Source: Paenibacillus cymbidii
GTDB lineage: Bacteria; Bacillota; Bacilli; Paenibacillales; NBRC-103111
Length of the DNA stretch: 64,000 bases
NCBI RefSeq assembly: GCF_004764705.1
Contig: NZ_SHLX01000011.1
Location: 186,001-250,000, forward strand
Reading direction: 5' to 3'
Position numbers and translations under genes: made by a program. Shown here piece by piece: positions 58,808 to 64,000 of the stretch (positions are counted from its first letter, which is position 1; each line of letters starts with the position of its first letter). The notes below the pieces were generated by a model. The model was not told the DNA's origin. It ran no database searches and was given only the letters and a program-made list of their open reading frames with translations.

Positions 58808-60496
58808 ATGAGTTTGAGCGTTGTTTTGATGCTGGTGCAAGTGTTTTTTGCGATTGTGATCGGGTTGTATTTCTGGAATTTGCTGCGCAACCAGCAAACG
58901 AACAAAAGCGCCGTCGACCGCGAATCGAAGAAGGAACTGGAGAAGCTGCGCAAGCTCCGCTCCGTTTCGTTGACAAAACCGCTGGCGGAGAAGACGCGAC
59001 CGTCGTCGCTGCAGGACATCGTCGGGCAAAAGGAAGGGCTGCGCGCGCTGAAAGCGGCGCTGTGCGGGCCGAATCCGCAGCATGTGATCATTTACGGACC
59101 GCCCGGTGTCGGCAAAACGGCAGCGGCGCGCGTCATCCTTGAAGAAGCGAAAAAGAACGCGGCATCGCCGTTTCGTTCGGACGCCAAATTCACCGAAATC
59201 GACGCGACAACCGCCCGTTTCGACGAGCGCGGCATCGCCGACCCGCTGATCGGTTCGGTGCACGACCCGATCTATCAAGGCGCGGGCGCGATGGGCGTCG
59301 CCGGCATTCCGCAGCCGAAACCGGGAGCCGTCACCAAGGCGCACGGCGGCGTGCTGTTCATCGACGAAATCGGCGAACTGCATCCGGTGCAAATGAACAA
59401 GCTGCTGAAGGTGCTCGAGGACCGCAAAGTGTTTCTCGAAAGCGCCTATTACAATTCCGAGGATATGAACATCCCGGGGTATATTCACGATATTTTTCAG
59501 AACGGGCTTCCGGCCGATTTCCGCCTTGTTGGCGCTACGACGCGTACGCCGCAGGATATCCCGCCGGCCATCCGTTCGCGCTGCATGGAAATTTTCTTCC
59601 GCCCGCTGCTGCCGGACGAGATCGGTTCGATCGCCGCAGGTGCGATTCGCAAAATCGGTTTGCCCGACAACAAGCTCGCTGTCGAGGTCGTCAAGAAATA
59701 CGCGACCAACGGCCGCGAAGCGGTCAACGTGATCCAGTTGGCGGCGGGCCTGGCGCTTAGCGACGGGCGCGACGAGATGAGCGCGGCCGATATCGAGTGG
59801 GTCGTCAACAGCAGTCAAATCCCGCCCCGGCCGGAGAAAAAAGTGCCGCCGCTGCCGCAGATCGGTTATGTTAACGGGCTTGCCGTTTACGGTCCGAACC
59901 TGGGGACGCTGCTTGAAATCGAAGTGACGTCGATCGAAGCTCCTGCCGGCAAAGGCAGCTTCACGATTACGGGCGTCGTCGACGAGGAGGAGATGGGCGG
60001 CGGGGCGCGCACGATCCGGCGCAAAAGCATGGCCCGCGGCTCGGTCGACAATGTGCTCACGGTGCTGCGCCGCTGCGGCCTGAACCCGCAGGACTTCGAC
60101 CTGCACATCAATTTCCCCGGCGGCATTCCGGTGGACGGCCCTTCGGCCGGCATTTCGATGGCGGTCGCCATTGCGTCGAGCATCCGGCAAATTCCGGTCG
60201 ACAACCGGCTTGCGATGACGGGCGAAGTGAGCATCCACGGCAAAATCAAACCGGTTGGCGGAGTACCGGCCAAAGTTGAGGCAGCGTTCCAGGCGGGTGC
60301 CAAGCGTGTGTTCGTTCCGGCGGAAAACTGGCAGGACTCGTTCGCGCAGCTTGCCGAAGGCGAAGTGATCGCCATCGAAACGATCGGGCAGGCACTCGAT
60401 TTGGCGCTTGGGGTGCATGCGGCCCAAGGAACGGCGTTCGTTCCCGTACAAGGCGACGTGATGATCGCGACGCCGGGAATTGGTATTTTGAATTGA
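58808..60496 (+). CDS. lonB: LonB protease (membrane-anchored, sporulation type)
   Basis: 562 residues from ATG 58808 (GGGAGGT at 58794-58800). One membrane segment at about 5-23, absent from LonA. The AAA+ domain has Walker A GPPGVGKTAAARV and VLFIDEIGELHP. The C-terminal Lon protease domain has the catalytic Ser in VDGPSAGISMAV and Lys in VPAKVEAAFQAG. In B. subtilis LonB is made in the forespore under sigma-F. No long Lon N-terminal domain is present. Confidence 0.95.
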   Translation: MSLSVVLMLVQVFFAIVIGLYFWNLLRNQQTNKSAVDRESKKELEKLRKLRSVSLTKPLAEKTRPSSLQDIVGQKEGLRALKAALCGPNPQHVIIYGPPGVGKTAAARVILEEAKKNAASPFRSDAKFTEIDATTARFDERGIADPLIGSVHDPIYQGAGAMGVAGIPQPKPGAVTKAHGGVLFIDEIGELHPVQMNKLLKVLEDRKVFLESAYYNSEDMNIPGYIHDIFQNGLPADFRLVGATTRTPQDIPPAIRSRCMEIFFRPLLPDEIGSIAAGAIRKIGLPDNKLAVEVVKKYATNGREAVNVIQLAAGLALSDGRDEMSAADIEWVVNSSQIPPRPEKKVPPLPQIGYVNGLAVYGPNLGTLLEIEVTSIEAPAGKGSFTITGVVDEEEMGGGARTIRRKSMARGSVDNVLTVLRRCGLNPQDFDLHINFPGGIPVDGPSAGISMAVAIASSIRQIPVDNRLAMTGEVSIHGKIKPVGGVPAKVEAAFQAGAKRVFVPAENWQDSFAQLAEGEVIAIETIGQALDLALGVHAAQGTAFVPVQGDVMIATPGIGILN

Positions 60497-60551
60497 GTTT
60501 TGTTAAAATGGGAGCACAGCGACGCATACAACGGATGGAGGTGCGAGGGCG

Positions 60552-62888
60552 ATGGGTCCAACAAAATCGAAAGTACGCCGCTTGCCGCTGCTGCCTTTAC
60601 GTGGGTTGTTGGTGTATCCGAGCATGGTGCTGCATCTGGACGTAGGCCGGGAGAAGTCGGTCCGCGCGCTGGAGCGGGCGATGGTCGACGACAGTCTCAT
60701 CCTGCTGTGCTCCCAATCGGAAGTCAACATCGAAGAACCGGCCAAGGAAGACATTTACCGCGTCGGCACAATCGCCAAAGTGAGGCAAATGCTCAAGCTT
60801 CCGAACGGTACGATCCGCGTGCTTGTGGAAGGAACCGTTCGTGCGGAAGTGGTCGATTTTCTCGCCAACGACGATTATTATGAAGTAACGGTCAAAGAAC
60901 TGCACGAGGAAGGAGCGGCCGATCCGGAGATCGATGCGCTCATGCGCACCGTCCTCAGTCAGTTCGAGCACTATATCAATTTATCGAAAAAAGTGACGCC
61001 GGAGACGCTTGCCGCGGTATCCGATATCGACGAGCCCGGCCGGCTCGCCGATGTGATCTGCAGCCATCTGTCGCTGAAGATCAAAGATAAGCAGGACATT
61101 CTCGAAACGATTGACGTGCGCGCGCGCCTGGAGAAGCTGCTCGACATTCTCGGCAACGAACGCGAAGTATTGGAGCTGGAGCGCAAGATCAGCCAGCGGG
61201 TCAAGAAGCAGATGGAGAAGACGCAGAAGGAATACTACCTGCGCGAGCAGATGAAGGCGATCCAGAAGGAGCTTGGGGAGAAGGAAGGCCGCGCCGGCGA
61301 AATCGAGGAACTGAGGAGCCAGCTTCAGGAAGCGGGAGTGCCCGAGAAGGTGCACGAGAAGGTCGAGAAGGAAATCGACCGTCTGGAGAAAATGCCCGCT
61401 TCATCCGCCGAAGGCGGCGTCATCCGCAATTATATCGATTGGCTGCTTGCCCTTCCATGGTCGAAGAAAACGGAGGACGATCTCGATATCGCCCGAGCCG
61501 AACAAATTTTGAATGAAGACCATTACGGCTTGGAGAAACCGAAGGAACGCGTGCTCGAATATCTAGCCGTGCAGAAGCTGGTGCAGAAGCTGAAAGGGCC
61601 GATCCTTTGCCTCGTCGGCCCGCCGGGCGTCGGCAAAACGTCGATCGCCCGTTCGATCGCCCGCTCGCTGGGACGCCAATTTATTCGCATTTCGCTGGGC
61701 GGCGTCCGGGACGAAGCGGAAATTCGCGGCCATCGCCGCACGTACGTCGGCGCGATGCCGGGTCGGGTCATTCAGGGAATGAAGACGGCCGGTACGGCAA
61801 ATCCGGTATTTCTGCTCGACGAAATCGACAAGATGGCAATGGACTTCCGCGGCGATCCGGCTTCGGCGCTGCTTGAGGTGCTTGATCCGGAGCAGAACAA
61901 CACGTTCAGCGACCATTTCATCGAACTTCCTTTCGATCTTTCCAATGTCATGTTCATTACGACGGCGAATGCCGCGCACAATATACCAAGGCCGCTGCTC
62001 GACCGGATGGAGATGCTCTATATCCCCGGCTATACCGAAATCGAGAAGCTGCACATCGCTACGAACTATTTGCTGCCGAAGCAGAAGCGCGATCATGGCT
62101 TGTTGCCGGAGCAGCTGCAAGTCGATCAGGAAGCGTTGATGAAAGTGATCCGCGAATATACGCGGGAAGCCGGCGTGCGCAACCTGGAGCAGCAGCTCGC
62201 CAGCCTGTGCCGCAAGACGGCCAAGGAAATTGTCGCCGATAGCGACAAGTCGGTGACGATTGCGGAAGGCAACGTCAAGGATTACCTTGGCCCGGGCAAA
62301 TTCCGCTACGGCATGGCCGAGTTGGAAGATCAGATAGGTGCCGTCACGGGGCTCGCCTGGACGGAAGTCGGCGGCGATACGCTGGTAATCGAAGTGACCG
62401 TGCTGCCGGGTGCAGGCAAGCTGACGCTGACGGGCAAACTCGGCGACGTGATGAAGGAATCGGCGCAAGCCGCGTTCAGCTATACGAGATCGAAGGCGGC
62501 GGAGTTCAACATCGCGCCCGATTTCCACGAGAAGAACGACATTCACGTGCATATTCCGGAAGGCGCCATTCCGAAGGACGGCCCGTCGGCCGGCATTACG
62601 ATGGCGACGGCGCTGATCTCGGCGCTGACGAACATTCCGGTTTCCCGTCACGTGGCCATGACCGGGGAAATTACGCTGCGCGGCCGCGTGCTGCCGATCG
62701 GCGGGCTGAAGGAGAAGACGCTGGCCGCGCATCGCGCCGGCATCCGCACCGTACTGCTGCCCAAGGACAACGAAAAGGACATCCAGGAAATACCGGAGAG
62801 CGTACGCAGCGACATGACGTTCATCCCGGTCGGTCATATGGATCAAGTGCTGGAGCATGCATTGGTCAATCCGGCGCATGTTCATTAG
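60552..62888 (+). CDS. lonA: Lon protease (LonA)
   Basis: 778 residues, the normal length. N-terminal Lon substrate domain (LPLLPLRGLLVYPSM), long coiled coil (about 185-265), AAA+ domain with Walker A GPPGVGKTSIA, and protease domain with catalytic Ser in KDGPSAGITMAT and Lys in LKEKTLAAHRAG. Degrades misfolded and regulatory proteins. RBS GGAGGT at 60537-60542. It follows lonB as in B. subtilis. Confidence 0.97.
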   Translation: MGPTKSKVRRLPLLPLRGLLVYPSMVLHLDVGREKSVRALERAMVDDSLILLCSQSEVNIEEPAKEDIYRVGTIAKVRQMLKLPNGTIRVLVEGTVRAEVVDFLANDDYYEVTVKELHEEGAADPEIDALMRTVLSQFEHYINLSKKVTPETLAAVSDIDEPGRLADVICSHLSLKIKDKQDILETIDVRARLEKLLDILGNEREVLELERKISQRVKKQMEKTQKEYYLREQMKAIQKELGEKEGRAGEIEELRSQLQEAGVPEKVHEKVEKEIDRLEKMPASSAEGGVIRNYIDWLLALPWSKKTEDDLDIARAEQILNEDHYGLEKPKERVLEYLAVQKLVQKLKGPILCLVGPPGVGKTSIARSIARSLGRQFIRISLGGVRDEAEIRGHRRTYVGAMPGRVIQGMKTAGTANPVFLLDEIDKMAMDFRGDPASALLEVLDPEQNNTFSDHFIELPFDLSNVMFITTANAAHNIPRPLLDRMEMLYIPGYTEIEKLHIATNYLLPKQKRDHGLLPEQLQVDQEALMKVIREYTREAGVRNLEQQLASLCRKTAKEIVADSDKSVTIAEGNVKDYLGPGKFRYGMAELEDQIGAVTGLAWTEVGGDTLVIEVTVLPGAGKLTLTGKLGDVMKESAQAAFSYTRSKAAEFNIAPDFHEKNDIHVHIPEGAIPKDGPSAGITMATALISALTNIPVSRHVAMTGEITLRGRVLPIGGLKEKTLAAHRAGIRTVLLPKDNEKDIQEIPESVRSDMTFIPVGHMDQVLEHALVNPAHVH

Positions 62889-62906
62889 AAAGGATTTCTA
62901 TTTAAT

Positions 62907-63530
62907 ATGAAAGTCAATCAGGCCGAATTCATTATCAGCGCGGTCGGCCCCGCGCAATACCCGACGGACGCTCTGCCGGAGATCGCGCTGGCAGGGCGCT
63001 CCAACGTCGGGAAGTCGTCGCTGATCAACCGTTTGATCAACCGCCGCAATCTGGCGCGCACCAGCTCGCAGCCGGGCAAAACGCAAACGCTGAACTACTA
63101 CCGCATTAACGACGACTTGTATTTCGTCGATTTGCCCGGCTACGGGTATGCCCGCGTCTCCAAGTCGATGCGCGAGCAGTGGGGGAAGTTCATCGAATCG
63201 TATTTGCTGAACCGCGAGGAATTGAAGCTGATCGTGCAGTTGGTCGACATTCGTCATGCCCCGTCCAAGGACGATCAGGCGATGTACGAGTGGATCAAGC
63301 ATTTGGACCGGCCGGTTTGCGTCGTCGCCACCAAGGCGGACAAAGTACCGAAAGGCAAATGGCAGAAGCATGTCAAAGTAATCAAAGAGACGCTTGGCTT
63401 CGATTCGAACGATCATTTCGTGCTGTTTTCGTCCGAAACGGGAATGGGGAAAGACGAGCTGTGGGGTATTCTGTCGCAGCATATCGGCCTTCACGGGAAG
63501 ACGGAAACAGGCGAAATCGTGGAGCAATAA
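62907..63530 (+). CDS. ysxC: ribosome biogenesis GTPase YsxC/EngB
   Basis: 207 residues. G1 is GRSNVGKSSLINRL, G2 lies around TSSQPGKTQTLNYY, G3 is DLPGYGYA, G4 is TKADKVPK and G5 is FSSETGMG. Essential GTPase for 50S ribosomal subunit assembly. It starts 18 bases after lonA and is probably cotranscribed, as in B. subtilis. Confidence 0.97.
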   Translation: MKVNQAEFIISAVGPAQYPTDALPEIALAGRSNVGKSSLINRLINRRNLARTSSQPGKTQTLNYYRINDDLYFVDLPGYGYARVSKSMREQWGKFIESYLLNREELKLIVQLVDIRHAPSKDDQAMYEWIKHLDRPVCVVATKADKVPKGKWQKHVKVIKETLGFDSNDHFVLFSSETGMGKDELWGILSQHIGLHGKTETGEIVEQ

Positions 63531-63629
63531 TAAGGTTATCTTCATTTTCTCGCGACTTATACGGCCTTTTTCCCGGAATTTGGCCGAATCCTCAGAAAAA
63601 CACGGCAGGAATATTGCTCCGTCGTGTAG

Positions 63630-63635
63630 TATAAT
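63630..63635 (+). promoter_or_regulatory. perfect -10 box ahead of the last gene
   Basis: TATAAT lies 42 bases before the ATG at 63678. I find no clear -35 at 16-18 bases upstream, so the promoter may need an activator. Confidence 0.4.
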
Positions 63636-63677
63636 ATGTAATGTAGAGGGTTCAAAATTAAGAATCGAGGGATTTTT

Positions 63678-64000
63678 ATGGCACAAAGGTTAGCGACCGA
63701 ATACGTCAAAACCTGCCTAGAATTAACGGAAGCGGAAATGTCCCATTTCATCCAACTGTTCGCGGATCATCAAGCTTCGTTGTACGTCAAAGTGTTGGAA
63801 AACGGAAGCCAGGAGATTGTGCTCTCCGACGACGCCAATACCGATGTGGTGTTATCGTTCGAGCGCAAGCACGGGAAGTATGTCTGCACCGGATCTTGCC
63901 GAATGACGAGTCTGAAGCTGGTCAATGCGATGCGCCAAGCCGTTGCATTATACAAGGGCAGCGCCACCGTCCATCGGATTTATCGCGGCTATACGATGGT
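63678..64000 (+). CDS. unrecognised protein, cut by the window end
   Basis: At least 107 codons, open to the right edge. The product starts MAQRLATEYVKTCLELTEAE. It looks like a small alpha/beta protein (SLYVKVLENGSQEIVLSD, then KHGKYVCTGSCRM). In B. subtilis ysxD and hemA follow ysxC; this sequence has no membrane segments and does not match what I recall of either. RBS GAGGGA at 63667-63672. Function unknown. Confidence 0.6.
   Translation, partial: MAQRLATEYVKTCLELTEAEMSHFIQLFADHQASLYVKVLENGSQEIVLSDDANTDVVLSFERKHGKYVCTGSCRMTSLKLVNAMRQAVALYKGSATVHRIYRGYTM

Overview
The window looks like chromosome of an endospore-forming, fairly GC-rich member of the Paenibacillaceae (Paenibacillus/Cohnella-like). 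This is inferred from gene content: a gerE remnant, gerM, cwlD, lonB and a YheC/D-type coat protein, together with the order gerE ... gerM-rph-rdgB ... tRNAs ... tig-clpX-lonB-lonA-ysxC, which as I recall also holds in Bacillus subtilis. SLH-domain proteins, copper-amine-oxidase-type surface domains and a Gram-positive type IV pilus locus are also typical of this family.

Region 1 (1-5519) is the right end of a phage-like element. It carries a DndC-like protein cut by the window edge, small phage-type genes, a MazG-like pyrophosphohydrolase, a sigma-region-4 protein and a large serine recombinase. The recombinase ends exactly where a short coding remnant begins, and that remnant is recognisably the C-terminus of the sporulation regulator GerE. 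The element therefore appears to interrupt gerE, in the manner of skin in sigK.

Region 2 (5603-22722) holds a small GerE/LuxR-type gene and then a complete type IV pilus operon: a VanW-like protein, pilB, pilC, major pilin, pilM, pilN, pilO, pilT, an SLH protein, a 1117-residue von Willebrand A surface protein, three pseudopilin-like proteins and pilD. Two inverted copies of a ~162-bp MITE-like repeat bracket it (6071-6235 and 24143-24303).

Region 3 (22712-38827) is host chromosome: a small membrane protein, a coiled-coil protein, a methyltransferase and MBL hydrolase pair, a YutG/PgpA-like protein, gerM-rph-rdgB, asnB, a Cu-amine-oxidase-N/SNase-like protein, a YheC/D ATP-grasp protein, an RND exporter with a TetR regulator, and an HD-GYP-like gene behind a c-di-GMP-I (GEMM) riboswitch. 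Two inverted copies of a ~195-nt array of four hairpins lie between genes (23671-23865 and 33041-33234).

Region 4 (39093-50182) is an AT-rich integrative element in a tRNA-Gly(CCC) gene. It has a tyrosine recombinase at its left end, a small HTH gene, a repeat array of GTAC dyads ahead of a possible replication initiator, a NUMOD4/HNH endonuclease, an Xre repressor, a lipoprotein and small proteins. Its right end carries three large genes that look like a defence cargo: an Mrr-like nuclease, an unknown 437-residue protein and a 497-residue protein with a PD-(D/E)xK-like core. The left copy of the tRNA is a 5' remnant. The right copy is intact and is followed by tRNA-Arg(TCT).

Region 5 (50434-64000) is housekeeping: a small unknown protein, a HEAT-like/YsoA-position protein, tig, clpP, clpX, ispG, a YibQ-family deacetylase-like protein, cwlD, lonB, lonA, ysxC and the start of an unrecognised gene. 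Positions, motifs and repeats come from reading the sequence. Family names come from recalled motifs, as no database search was possible.
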